Below, in pieces: positions 7,094 through 16,042 of a stretch of 64,000 bases of DNA; within the stretch, counting starts at the first letter, position 1, and the number at the start of each line of letters is the position of its first letter. The stretch is from NCBI GenBank assembly GCA_965226155.1, contig OZ245331.1, forward strand, positions 1,240,001-1,304,000. Reading direction: 5' to 3'. The stretch comes from G965226155 sp965226155. Its GTDB lineage: Bacteria; Pseudomonadota; Gammaproteobacteria; Eutrophobiales; Eutrophobiaceae. The notes beneath the pieces are model-generated. The model saw only the letters and a list, made by a program, of their open reading frames with translations. It ran no database searches and was not told where the DNA came from. Both the position numbers and the translations under genes were made by a program.

Positions 7094-8601
7094 TTACGGA
7101 GTTTGATCTGCTTAGTTTTAGTTAGCCCTTTTTCTGCCATAGTAACGGCACGAAATATGGCACGACCTTTATTCATGCTTTCTTCCCACTCGTTAAGTGG
7201 GACAGAATCCGCGACTATCCCACCACCAACTTGAATGTGCAGCATGTCGTTTTTGATAACAGCGGTGCGTATGGCGATTGCTGTATCCATATTTCCTGCC
7301 CATGACAGGTAACCTACAGCGCCAGCGTAGATCCCACGTTTGACCGGTTCGAATTCATCGATGATCTCCATAGCACGAATTTTGGGAGCACCAGATACGG
7401 TGCCAGCAGGGAATGTCGCTCGAAGTACATCAATTGCGGACATATTATCTTTTATCTTTCCAACTACATTGGAGACTATATGCATAACGTGTGAATAGCG
7501 TTCGATGATCATCTTTTCTGTGAGCTTGACACTCCCAGTTTCGCAAACTCTGCCGATGTCATTGCGCCCGAGGTCGATTAACATTAGATGTTCGGCAATT
7601 TCTTTCGGATCTGCCAATAGCTCCTGTTCTAATTTTATATCTTCTTCCTCGGTTTTACCGCGAGGTCGTGTTCCAGCGATGGGACGTACAGTAATAACGT
7701 CTTCTTCTTTTCTGACCAAAATTTCAGGTGAGGTACCTACGATATAAAAATCGTTTAAATTGAAATAAAACATATAGGGAGATGGGTTTAGTGTCCTCAG
7801 TGCACGGTAGAGATCGAGCGGTGGTCCGTGATAGGGGATGGACAACCGTTGCGACGCCACTACCTGCATAACGTCACCCTCGACTATATAATTCTTGATC
7901 TTATCCACCATCTGTTCATATTTTTCTTTGGTAAATCCTGAGACAAAATCGCTTTCACTCACTGTTCGTGAAGTATTGCTCTTCTTATAATCCACCGGTG
8001 TTGAAAATAATATCTGTTCCAGTTTGTCGAGGTCGTCTTTGGCGTTTTGATAAGCGTTTTCATGCTTTGGGTTAGCATGGACGATGAGGATCAATTTACC
8101 GCTGACATTATCAAGCACCACGATACGATCAGATACTAGCAATAGGATATCTGGGCAGCCAAGTTGGTCTACTTTGTTACTATTTCGTAAGCGCGGTTCA
8201 ATATAGCGTATGGTGTCGTAGCCAAAGTACCCAACCAGTCCTCCAGTGAACCTTGGTAGTTCTTTGATATTCGGCACACGATATTGTTGTTGAAATTTTT
8301 CAATTTCCTTCAGCGGGTCTGCTGACTCATTACTGGATATTATTTTGCCATCTTTCTCCACCGTCACCTTGTTGTCAGTAACACGAAAAATAGTCCTCGC
8401 TGGCAGACCGATGATGGAATACCGTCCCCACGTCTTTCCGCCTTGAACAGATTCCAGCAGATAGGAGTAGGGGCCCATTGCAAGTTCGTAATAGGCGCTA
8501 ATCGATGTGTCTGAGTCCGCGGGTAGTTCGCGTGTTACCGGTATGTGGTTATAGCCCTGTTCGGCGAACGATTGGAATTGAGTAATTGATATAGCAGACA
8601 T
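7081..8601 (-). CDS. trpE: Anthranilate synthase component I
   Basis: TrpE makes anthranilate from chorismate using ammonia from TrpG. The 506 residues include the feedback-inhibition motif LLES (in YSYLLESVQGG) near residue 48. The chorismate-binding C-terminal half shows PSPYMFYF, RPIAGTRPRGKTEEED, LIDLGRNDIGRV, GTVSGAPKIRAMEIID and QVGGGIVADS. It lies 53 bases downstream of rpe, as in many gammaproteobacteria, but trpG follows only after 5 kb of accessory DNA. The last residues (after about MAEKGL) are not a typical TrpE ending, and the final four are encoded by a palindromic repeat. No leader peptide or attenuator was recognised. Confidence 0.97.
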   Translation of the reverse strand: MSAISITQFQSFAEQGYNHIPVTRELPADSDTSISAYYELAMGPYSYLLESVQGGKTWGRYSIIGLPARTIFRVTDNKVTVEKDGKIISSNESADPLKEIEKFQQQYRVPNIKELPRFTGGLVGYFGYDTIRYIEPRLRNSNKVDQLGCPDILLLVSDRIVVLDNVSGKLILIVHANPKHENAYQNAKDDLDKLEQILFSTPVDYKKSNTSRTVSESDFVSGFTKEKYEQMVDKIKNYIVEGDVMQVVASQRLSIPYHGPPLDLYRALRTLNPSPYMFYFNLNDFYIVGTSPEILVRKEEDVITVRPIAGTRPRGKTEEEDIKLEQELLADPKEIAEHLMLIDLGRNDIGRVCETGSVKLTEKMIIERYSHVMHIVSNVVGKIKDNMSAIDVLRATFPAGTVSGAPKIRAMEIIDEFEPVKRGIYAGAVGYLSWAGNMDTAIAIRTAVIKNDMLHIQVGGGIVADSVPLNEWEESMNKGRAIFRAVTMAEKGLTKTKQIKLRNVRF

Positions 8602-8654
8602 GATTCAGAGTGATTGTGACACTGATTGACGGCAGAGAAGGTGCTTTATTTGTA

Positions 8655-9317
8655 TTAGCCTAATTTGCTGCGCATGGCGCTTATAGTCGCGGTGTAATCC
8701 GGACTACCGAAGATGGCAGAGCCTGCAACAAATGTATCTGCACCTGCGTCTGCGATTTCTCGAATGTTGTCGACTTTAACGCCACCATCAATCTCTAGTT
8801 TGATATCCTTACCGGAAGAGGAAATGATTTCTCGCGCTTTTCGTAGTTTGTCCAGACTGGAAGTAATGAAGCTTTGACCACCGAACCCTGGATTAACGGA
8901 CATGAGCAAGACCATGTCTATCTTGTCGATGACATGTGTCAGGTAGTCAAGCGGCGTTGCAGGATTAAAAACTAATCCAGGTTTGCAACCGCTGTCTCTG
9001 ATTAATTGCAGTGTTCGGTCAATATGATCCGATGCTTCAGGATGAAAAGTAATATAGGTGGCCCCAGCATCTGCAAACTCAGGGATAATACGATCAACCG
9101 GTTTAATCATCAGATGGACATCCATTGGTGCCTTGATGCCGTGGTCACGCAAGGCCTTGACGATGACAGGTCCGAACGTCAAGTTCGGGACATAGTGATT
9201 GTCCATGACGTCGACATGGATGATATCTGCACCTGCAGTGAGTACAGCCTCGACTTCTTCGCCTAGCCGGGCCATGTCTGCTGACAGGATAGAAGGTGCG
9301 ATGATAAAGTTAGTCAT
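8655..9317 (-). CDS. rpe: Ribulose-phosphate 3-epimerase
   Basis: Rpe interconverts ribulose 5-phosphate and xylulose 5-phosphate in the pentose phosphate pathway. The 220-residue TIM barrel shows APSILSADMARLGEEV, HVDVMDNHYVPNLTFG (metal-binding His and Asp), HLMI, MSVNPGFGGQSF and EIDGGV, all standard. It precedes trpE on the same strand. The phosphoglycolate phosphatase gene gph, often found between rpe and trpE, is absent. Divergent from the DUF3530 gene, with about 95 bases between the two starts for both promoters. Confidence 0.97.
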   Translation of the reverse strand: MTNFIIAPSILSADMARLGEEVEAVLTAGADIIHVDVMDNHYVPNLTFGPVIVKALRDHGIKAPMDVHLMIKPVDRIIPEFADAGATYITFHPEASDHIDRTLQLIRDSGCKPGLVFNPATPLDYLTHVIDKIDMVLLMSVNPGFGGQSFITSSLDKLRKAREIISSSGKDIKLEIDGGVKVDNIREIADAGADTFVAGSAIFGSPDYTATISAMRSKLG

Positions 9318-9411
9318 GTTTAGCCATTACATCTGTAATATTCTCAAGATGTGCGCACTTTAACCGATTAGGGATTGCATCGCCAATACCGACATCGTTA
9401 AAGTGACTCAT

Positions 9412-10239
9412 ATGAAGAGCCTATTTCTATTGTTGCTGATGTTTTGTCAGAATATCCTGGCAGAAGAGGCGGTTTCGATGCGTTATGAAGATGAAGTCGC
9501 CATGACCCTGAACAGGGCAGACATCCCAGGGGAGAAGGCCTGGCTGACGTCCGCCAGCGGGACATTTCTGCCATTGTTCATTGATGAAACGCCTGGCTAT
9601 TCTACCCGAGCTGTCATTATATTACCTAGTATGGGCAGTCATGCTGACTGGCCGGAAATCATATCACCGTTGCGTACCGGATTGCCTGAGTACGGTTGGA
9701 CGACGCTTTCAATCCAATTACCGTTGTTACCTCCCCGGGTTTCACCATCTGAGTACAGTACCACCTTTATAGAAGCAAACGCCCGGATTCAGTCTGCCGT
9801 TCAATACCTATTAAGTCGGCAGTACCAGGATATTGTCATTGTCGGCTATAGTTTCGGTGCGACCACTGCTTTAAATTATCTGGCAGAACCTACGACAGAA
9901 ATCAAAGGTGTTGTTGGGATTAGTTTGCAACAACACCCTTTTTTAAAATCGGGCGTTGACCTGTTTTCCATGCTGGGTAAAATGCCTGTCCCAGTACTTG
10001 ATATCTATGGCAGTCTTGATTATTCAGAGGTTATTCGTTCAGCGCCCGACAGACGACTGGCCGTAAGTAAAAATGGTATTACTGATTATTTGCAGCTGAT
10101 GGTAGACGGAGCAGATCATTATTTTACCGGGAAGAGCAATTTACTGACTAATCACATAGTCGAATGGTTAGACAATCTAGTGCCAAATGTGGAAGATGAT
10201 CCGATAATAGATATTTATTCTAATGGGAGTATTGATTAA
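9412..10239 (+). CDS. DUF3530 family protein, secreted, alpha/beta-hydrolase-like
   Basis: About 275 residues with a signal peptide (MKSLFLLLLMFCQNILAEE) and an alpha/beta-hydrolase-like core. AVIILPSMGSHADWPEII resembles the oxyanion region, and IVIVGYSFGATTALNYL has the G-x-S-x-G nucleophile elbow. This matches DUF3530, a family of periplasmic proteins of unknown substrate common in gammaproteobacteria. The ATG at 9412 is preferred over a GTG at 9403 because it opens directly into the signal peptide. The gene ends four bases before IS30 copy 2. Confidence 0.8.
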   Translation: MKSLFLLLLMFCQNILAEEAVSMRYEDEVAMTLNRADIPGEKAWLTSASGTFLPLFIDETPGYSTRAVIILPSMGSHADWPEIISPLRTGLPEYGWTTLSIQLPLLPPRVSPSEYSTTFIEANARIQSAVQYLLSRQYQDIVIVGYSFGATTALNYLAEPTTEIKGVVGISLQQHPFLKSGVDLFSMLGKMPVPVLDIYGSLDYSEVIRSAPDRRLAVSKNGITDYLQLMVDGADHYFTGKSNLLTNHIVEWLDNLVPNVEDDPIIDIYSNGSID

Positions 10240-10243
10240 AGAT

Positions 10244-11313
10244 CGCGGATTCAACTTTGAAGTTCAACGTTGATGTTAAAAAAGACTTCATGTGGTGTTT
10301 TTGAATTAAGTGTTTTTCTGGGACGGTGATTGAGTTTTTTCATGACCAAGTTTAACTGCTTTTGTGTAATCGTGCTGAAGTCCATTTTCTTTGGGAAGTA
10401 CTGTCGAATGAGACCATTGATATTTTCATTTAAACCCCGTTCCCAGGAGGCATAAGGATGTGCAAAATAGAACCCCGCGTTCAATTGTTGAGCAATAACC
10501 TCATGCTCAGCAAATTCTTTTCCATTATCCGAGGTGATCGTGTGAACCGACGCCTTCATATTAGACAACAATCGCACGATAGCTTGCCTGACGGCAGAGG
10601 CAGTTCGTCGTTTCACCTGTGCAAATCAAGGTGTACATCGACTTGCGCTCGCTCAAGGTGACCAGCGCCTGTCGATGGCCTTTGCCGATGACGGTGTCCA
10701 CTTCCCAGTCACCGATGCGTGTCTTTCCTGTTCACAATGGCGGGACGCTTATCAATGCTGATCTGATTCACCAGAACCCCACGACGTTGATAACTACCAT
10801 AACGCTTCTTTCGTTTCTTCTGGCAACGCAAGTACCGGTACAGCTCACCGCCGTCTGCCTTGTCCTGGTATATGTAGTGATATATCCATTCATGACTCAG
10901 AGCGATACCTTCTCGTTTATGCAACCAGTCACTGATTTGCTCAGGACTCCATTCGTCCCGCAGCCAGACCTCTACTCGCTCCCACAAGGTCGTGGGGAGT
11001 CGCTGTTGTTGGCTGGCTTCTCGACGCGCTTGCCGGAGCAACTGAGCTTGGCGGGGTCGATAGCCTCTCAAGCCACGGTTGCGTCTGAGTTCACGGCTAA
11101 TAGTAGATTTATGCACGCCTATCAAGGTGGCTATCTCCGTTTGTGTATGTCCTGCTTTCATCAGGGCGTAAATCTGGTAACGTTGATGCTCGGTAAGCTG
11201 TGTGTAGTGTCTCATCTGTGCCTCTCTTTCTTGCTGGAACGAAAGGTAAGGATGCTACCGCAGCTTGCCGTTCGTGCCACCTAATTGAGTTGCACTCACA
11301 AATTGAATTCACG
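10244..11313 (-). mobile_element. IS30-family insertion sequence, copy 2 (inactive)
   Basis: A 1070-base copy of the same element, flanked by a perfect 3-base target duplication GAT (10241-10243 and 11314-11316). It has two single-base insertions against the intact copy: the A in the run at 10623-10625 that copy 1 also carries, and an extra T at 10724-10726 that is private to it. It lies in the short space between the ends of the DUF3530 gene and queG and interrupts neither. Confidence 0.95.
10251..11215 (-). pseudogene. IS30-family transposase with two frameshifts (copy 2)
   Basis: The N-terminal frame (from 11215) carries the helix-turn-helix and ends early at 10709 because of the private T insertion. 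The C-terminal frame (10616 to 10251) carries TSDNGKEF and ASWERGLNENIN. The short middle piece with the first catalytic Asp is in a third frame. Not functional. Confidence 0.9.
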
Positions 11314-11321
11314 GATACATA

Positions 11322-12386
11322 TTAGTGGCAATGTTGTTGTAAGGCCCACTGTACATGTTCACGGACGATTTCTGATGAATGCTGTTCGCGGCTTTTGAGC
11401 GCGTCTACTATGTCCATGGTCGTTGGCGCATTACCCAGTGCGACGGCGATATTGCGTAACCAGCATTCATAGCCTATCCGTCTTATTGTACTACCTTCGG
11501 TCTTTTTACGGAACGCCTGTTCGCTCCAGTTAAATAACTCTACCAACGTTGGGGCATCCAGTCCATGTCGTGAATTAAAGTCCTTTTCGTTTGTGCTAGT
11601 GGCAAATCGATTCCACGGACATATCAGTTGGCAGTCATCACAGCCGAAGACTCGGTTGCCTATCATGCTACGATACTGCTCCGGAATCGAGCCGCGGAGC
11701 TCGATGGTTAGGTAGGAGATACATTTTCGTGCATCCAGTTGATTTGGTCCGATAATTGCTCCGGTTGGACAGATGTCTATACATGCCTTGCACTTACCGC
11801 AATGATTTTCAGTAAATGGAGGATCGATTGGTAACGGTAGGTCGGTGTACAGTTCACCTAGGAAAAACCATGATCCCGATTTTGGGTTTATTAGGTTGGT
11901 ATGTTTCCCTATCCAGCCCAATCCGGCGTTGCGTGCCAATGCCTTTTCCAGCACTGGTGCGCTATCAGTAAATGCGCGGTAACCAAATGGACCTGCGTAA
12001 CATTCAATTTTGTCTGCGAGCGACTGGATACGTGATCGAATTACTTTGTGATAGTCGCGGCCGGTAGCATATCGAGATATGTAGCCGAGTTCTGGATTAT
12101 TAAGAACTTTCCATGGATCTTCAGTTTCCGGAGGTGAGTAATCCATGCGCAACGAGATGACGCGTAAAGTACCAGCTACCAATTCATCGGGACGGCTCCG
12201 TTTGGTGCCATGTCGAGCCATATATCCCATGTCGCCGTGCATATCTTGATCTAGCCAGTTGAATAAACGCTCCTCGTCATCAGATAAATTGATGCCGGTG
12301 ATACCGATCTGCTGGAAACCAAGTGTTGCACCCCATTCTCTGATTTGTGAGGCTAGTTCAGGGTAGTTAATTTCATCTTGTTTCAT
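11322..12386 (-). CDS. queG: Epoxyqueuosine reductase
   Basis: QueG is the cobalamin- and iron-sulfur-dependent enzyme that reduces epoxyqueuosine to queuosine in tRNA, the last step of queuosine synthesis. The 354-residue protein has two ferredoxin-type 4Fe-4S motifs, CGKCKACIDICPTGAI and CDDCQLICPWN, and the upstream FTDSAPVLEKALARNAGLGW that places the catalytic Asp. The C-terminal region resembles HEAT-type helices. The stop lies nine bases from IS30 copy 2, which did not damage the gene. It diverges from the AI-2E permease gene across 148 bases. Confidence 0.95.
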   Translation of the reverse strand: MKQDEINYPELASQIREWGATLGFQQIGITGINLSDDEERLFNWLDQDMHGDMGYMARHGTKRSRPDELVAGTLRVISLRMDYSPPETEDPWKVLNNPELGYISRYATGRDYHKVIRSRIQSLADKIECYAGPFGYRAFTDSAPVLEKALARNAGLGWIGKHTNLINPKSGSWFFLGELYTDLPLPIDPPFTENHCGKCKACIDICPTGAIIGPNQLDARKCISYLTIELRGSIPEQYRSMIGNRVFGCDDCQLICPWNRFATSTNEKDFNSRHGLDAPTLVELFNWSEQAFRKKTEGSTIRRIGYECWLRNIAVALGNAPTTMDIVDALKSREQHSSEIVREHVQWALQQHCH

Positions 12387-12534
12387 GGCAGAAATGACTC
12401 GGTTTTAATCCTGACCTGATTAGTGTATTTTGTTAGCTCCGGTATCGCATAGTAACACGCACTTTGTCCATCTATTAGGCAATGTCCGTTGCATCAATAT
12501 GATGGAATCCCGGTTGACCAAGGGGATATAAGCA

Positions 12535-13617
12535 ATGTTTGATTTTTTACAATCATGGTATAGACGCTACTTTACCGATCCTCAGGCGGCCTTGTTGGTT
12601 GTGCTGCTGGTTATGAGCTTTGTGATCATATACTTCATGGGGAGCATGCTGGCTCCGTTGTTAGCGGCCATTGTCATTGCCTATATGTTGGAAGGCTCGA
12701 TTGCACAACTCGAGCGCCGTAAGATGCCGAGGATGCTTGCTGTAAATCTCATATTTATCTTGTTTATCGCATTTCTAGTTTTCCTGGTAGTCTTTTTACT
12801 GCCGATAGCGTCAAGGCAGGCAAGTGAGTTTTTCCAGGAGTTGCCGAGGATGATAAACAATGGGCAGGTCCTGTTGCTACAATTGCCACAGAAATATCCT
12901 GATATTATTTCGGAAGATTCTGTACGCCAAGTCATTACTGCTTCCCTTACCGCTATAACTGAAATGGGGCAAGGTATCTTATCGATCTCACTTTCTTCCA
13001 TCCCGGCAATAATTGCAGTATTAATTTACTTGGTACTGGTACCGCTATTAATTTTTTTCTTCCTTAAGGACAAGGCCATTGTCCTCAAATGGTTAAGTGG
13101 CTTTCTGCCAACTGAACGGCGTTTGGTTACAAATTTATGGCATGAAATGGATGCGCAAATTGGAAATTACATACGCGGCAAGGTTTATGAAATTATTATT
13201 ATAAATCTCGCGTCCTACATGATTTTCAAGTTTTTCGGTCTCAACTATGCTTATCTGCTAGCGATCATCGTTGGATTATCAGTGCTCATTCCCTATATCG
13301 GTGCAGCTGTGGTTACCATTCCGGTCGCATTTGTCGCTTTTTTTCAGTGGGGTCTGGGGTCTGATTTTGCTTGGTTGATGTTCTGGTATTTTTTCCTTCA
13401 GTTTTTGGATGGAAACGTCTTGGTACCGTTATTATTTTCTGACGTGGTCAACCTGCATCCGATAGCAATCATTGCTGCGATATTGGTGTTTGGCGGATTA
13501 TGGGGATTCTGGGGGATATTCTTCGCCATCCCGTTGGCGACTTTGGTAAAGGCTTTACTTAACGTTTGGCCCATACAGATTGAAGGCATTGAGAAACTAG
13601 AAACCGTTAGCGAGTAA
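12535..13617 (+). CDS. AI-2E family transporter (PerM-like permease)
   Basis: A 360-residue polytopic membrane protein of the AI-2E transporter/PerM family. An N-terminal pair of hydrophobic segments (residues about 20-60, with FMGSMLAPLLAAIVIAYML) is followed by segments at about 65-90 and 155-180 and a C-terminal bundle from about 210 to 350. The family signatures LVPLLIFFFLKD and GLSVLIPYIGA are visible. Substrates of family members range from AI-2 to ions and are often unknown, so I leave it unnamed. It is convergent with gcvR. No strong terminator is seen in the 82 bases between them. Confidence 0.9.
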   Translation: MFDFLQSWYRRYFTDPQAALLVVLLVMSFVIIYFMGSMLAPLLAAIVIAYMLEGSIAQLERRKMPRMLAVNLIFILFIAFLVFLVVFLLPIASRQASEFFQELPRMINNGQVLLLQLPQKYPDIISEDSVRQVITASLTAITEMGQGILSISLSSIPAIIAVLIYLVLVPLLIFFFLKDKAIVLKWLSGFLPTERRLVTNLWHEMDAQIGNYIRGKVYEIIIINLASYMIFKFFGLNYAYLLAIIVGLSVLIPYIGAAVVTIPVAFVAFFQWGLGSDFAWLMFWYFFLQFLDGNVLVPLLFSDVVNLHPIAIIAAILVFGGLWGFWGIFFAIPLATLVKALLNVWPIQIEGIEKLETVSE

Positions 13618-13699
13618 CAAATCAAAATCTCGAATTTCGTAGTAGTATTAGTTTTTAACTCGTCAGTATTATCATCATAAATCGTTTACTTTTTAATGA

Positions 13700-14227
13700 C
13701 TATTTTGCAGGTTCCATTATGGCATCCAAGTTTAGCTGATCGCAAAAGTCCATAAAATCTGAGCGAACTGATGATATGGAACTGTCAGACGGAATACTGA
13801 TGAGCATATGCATTGAGAACATGGTCGACTCTGTTTGAGTTGCTACGTAAGTATTGGTATGCATATCATAGATGTTGATTTGGTTTTCGACGAAAAACCG
13901 TGTTACATCATGGATCACGCCGACCCTGTCACTGCAGACAATTTCGATAGCGTATGGCATTCCCTTGTTATTCGACTGAGGCTTGTTAGTCCGCTTGCTT
14001 GTAATCTTCACATCAAGTTCGGATTCCAACTTTGGCAAGATACCTTCAAGCTTTGCAATGGTATCCCATGTCCCCGATAAGAAAATTAGGATTGACAATT
14101 CAGTTCCCAGATTCGTCACGCGGCTTTCGATAATATTTGCATTACAGTCACGTATGGACTTACTAAGTTTTACTATAAGCTGAGGGCTGTAACTGCTAAG
14201 CACACTCAGGACAAGGTGATGTGACAT
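13700..14227 (-). CDS. gcvR: GcvR-type ACT-domain regulatory protein
   Basis: A 175-residue protein made of two ACT domains. The first opens HHLVLSVLSSYSPQLIVKLS and the second EIVCSDRVGVIHDVTRFF. The layout matches GcvR, which in enterobacteria binds the activator GcvA to control the glycine cleavage system. Divergent placement beside dapA is the common gammaproteobacterial context. I chose the ATG at 14227 (MSHHLVLSVL) over one at 14302, because the longer start adds 25 residues outside the family. Whether the target here is gcv cannot be seen. Confidence 0.8.
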   Translation of the reverse strand: MSHHLVLSVLSSYSPQLIVKLSKSIRDCNANIIESRVTNLGTELSILIFLSGTWDTIAKLEGILPKLESELDVKITSKRTNKPQSNNKGMPYAIEIVCSDRVGVIHDVTRFFVENQINIYDMHTNTYVATQTESTMFSMHMLISIPSDSSISSVRSDFMDFCDQLNLDAIMEPAK

Positions 14228-14456
14228 GATTTGTGTTTTTCCTATTCGGGTATTCAGGAATTTTCCGGGTTTAGTATAGGTTGCGCAAGCATTGGATGTC
14301 ACAAGGTATTTTTAGGGTTTATCTTGTCATGCCTATGGTAGACAAGTACCATAATGTCTTTAATTTCCAATTTTTGTAAAAATCCGGTTTTCAATTCACG
14401 CTAAGTGAGATTCATTAACTTTACAACCTTATCTTACAATAAATTACGGATGTATC

Positions 14457-15344
14457 ATGTTTAGAGGCAGTATTGTTGCATTAGTAACTCCCATGAAGAG
14501 TGGTGTGAGGCCGGATACGGAGCTGGACTGGAATAGTATGGAACGCTTGATTGAATTCCATATTGAAAACCATACGGATGCTATTGTTGCCGTCGGCACA
14601 ACGGGAGAATCGGCAACATTAGATGAGCAGGAACACTGCTTGGTGATTCGGCGGATTGTTGAAATGGTTAATGGACGTGTTCCCTTGATAGCTGGAACCG
14701 GTGCTAATTCAACGACGGAAGCCATCAGTCTGAGCCAATGTGCCAAGGATGCTGGTGCGGACGCTTGTTTACTAGTCACTCCTTATTACAACAAGCCTAC
14801 TCAAGAGGGGTTATATTTACATCACGAGGCGGTTGCAGAAGCGGTATCGATCCCTCAGATTTTATATAATGTTCCGGGCAGAACCGCGTGTGATATGTTG
14901 CCGGAAACCATCGGCAGGTTGGCCGATGTGCCGAATATTATTGGCGTCAAAGAAGCGACAGGGGACCTTAGTAGAGTTGATGAAATAAGGAACAGGTGCG
15001 GGGATGATTTTGATATAATAAGTGGGGACGATGAAACTGCCTGTGAATTTATATTACGTGGTGGAAACGGTGTTATTTCAGTAACATCTAACATTGCGCC
15101 AGACGCAATGTCAAAGATGTGTAATTACGCAATCGCAGGAGAAAAAAAGCAGGCTGAGGAGATTAATGCTAAGCTAAGCGGCCTGCATAAAAACTTATTT
15201 TTGGAATCTAATCCTATCCCTGTTAAGTGGGGAGTATGTCGCCTAGGGTTGATTGAGGATGGAATCAGGCTCCCGTTAACATGGATGTCGCAGAAATACG
15301 ATGATGATGTGGAAAGTGCCATGCGTAGTGCAGGCGTTTTATAA
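14457..15344 (+). CDS. dapA: 4-hydroxy-tetrahydrodipicolinate synthase
   Basis: DapA condenses pyruvate with aspartate semialdehyde, the first committed step to diaminopimelate and lysine. The 295-residue TIM barrel shows FRGSIVALVTPM at the start, GTTGESATLDEQEH, TPYYNKPTQEGLY (with the active-site Tyr), YNVPGRTACDM and GVKEATGDLSRVDEI, the last carrying the Schiff-base Lys. It is followed after 21 bases by bamC, the standard dapA-bamC operon. The 229-base divergent space toward gcvR must contain its promoter, but no clear -35/-10 pair stood out. Confidence 0.97.
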   Translation: MFRGSIVALVTPMKSGVRPDTELDWNSMERLIEFHIENHTDAIVAVGTTGESATLDEQEHCLVIRRIVEMVNGRVPLIAGTGANSTTEAISLSQCAKDAGADACLLVTPYYNKPTQEGLYLHHEAVAEAVSIPQILYNVPGRTACDMLPETIGRLADVPNIIGVKEATGDLSRVDEIRNRCGDDFDIISGDDETACEFILRGGNGVISVTSNIAPDAMSKMCNYAIAGEKKQAEEINAKLSGLHKNLFLESNPIPVKWGVCRLGLIEDGIRLPLTWMSQKYDDDVESAMRSAGVL

Positions 15345-15365
15345 ACCTAGAAGAACTATGAAGAC

Positions 15366-15983
15366 ATGAAGAAATTTCTAACATTATTGTTGATATCAAC
15401 TTTTATAACAGGCTGTTCCACTCTGGATAAAGTATTTCCTGATACACGTGAGGAATACAAGAAAAGTGAGGCACTTCCGGATCTTGAAGTTCCACCTGAT
15501 TTGACAGCGGGTGCGGCAGAACAGCAGATGACTATCCCTTCTGAAAGGGGGGGATCATCAGCGGCACAAAACCTACCTACTAATCAGGTTGTCGATCTCG
15601 CGATACCAGAGAAACAAGCGGAGCTCCAAGATATTAGTTCCGATAAAAAACTATTATCCATCCCAGATGAATTCGCCGTCGTCTGGAATGATCTAGAAAA
15701 CCTGTTGATAGCTGTAGGCATAAAGGTTGATGGGAAAGATCAGTCTAAAGGGATCTATTCAGTATCTTATGTAGAAGATACAGGTAGTGAAGAGAAAGGA
15801 TGGATGTCAAAGTTAACATTCTGGGAAAGCAGCAAAGAGTCTTACCAAATCAGCCTGACTGGTGTCGGCAATAAAACCGAAGTTGTAGTTTTAAATGCCG
15901 ACGGCGAATGGGAGTCGAATATCAATGCTGATAGGATATTATCAAAAATACGGACCCAGTATAACGCCAACCAAGTGCAGTAA
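15366..15983 (+). CDS. bamC: Outer membrane assembly lipoprotein BamC, short form
   Basis: A lipoprotein of the BAM complex that inserts beta-barrel proteins in the outer membrane. The N-terminus has a lipoprotein signal ending in the lipobox FITGC (Cys about residue 17), then LDKVFPDTREEYKKSEALPD, the conserved extended segment that contacts BamD, and LEVPPDLT. One helix-grip domain follows (about residues 95-200). At 205 residues it is much shorter than the roughly 340-residue E. coli protein and appears to lack the second helix-grip domain. Its place after dapA supports the call. Convergent with der. Confidence 0.88.
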   Translation: MKKFLTLLLISTFITGCSTLDKVFPDTREEYKKSEALPDLEVPPDLTAGAAEQQMTIPSERGGSSAAQNLPTNQVVDLAIPEKQAELQDISSDKKLLSIPDEFAVVWNDLENLLIAVGIKVDGKDQSKGIYSVSYVEDTGSEEKGWMSKLTFWESSKESYQISLTGVGNKTEVVVLNADGEWESNINADRILSKIRTQYNANQVQ

Positions 15984-16042
15984 TCACTAGCTTGGAATTA
16001 CTAAAATAGTTCCACGGGTATGTGTTTTATCTGTAGCGGTAA

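Noticed and set aside
8602..8654. Tryptophan leader peptide and attenuator ahead of trpE
   Set aside because: The space between rpe and trpE is only 53 bases and has no Trp-codon leader or paired hairpins.
14390..14400. AATTCACG upstream of dapA as a leftover IS30 end
   Set aside because: Only seven or eight bases match the IS terminus, and the neighbouring bases do not continue the inverted repeat.
15984..16042. Rho-independent terminator between bamC and der
   Set aside because: The only symmetry (GGAATTACTA...TAGTTCC) is bulged and is not followed by a T-run on either strand.
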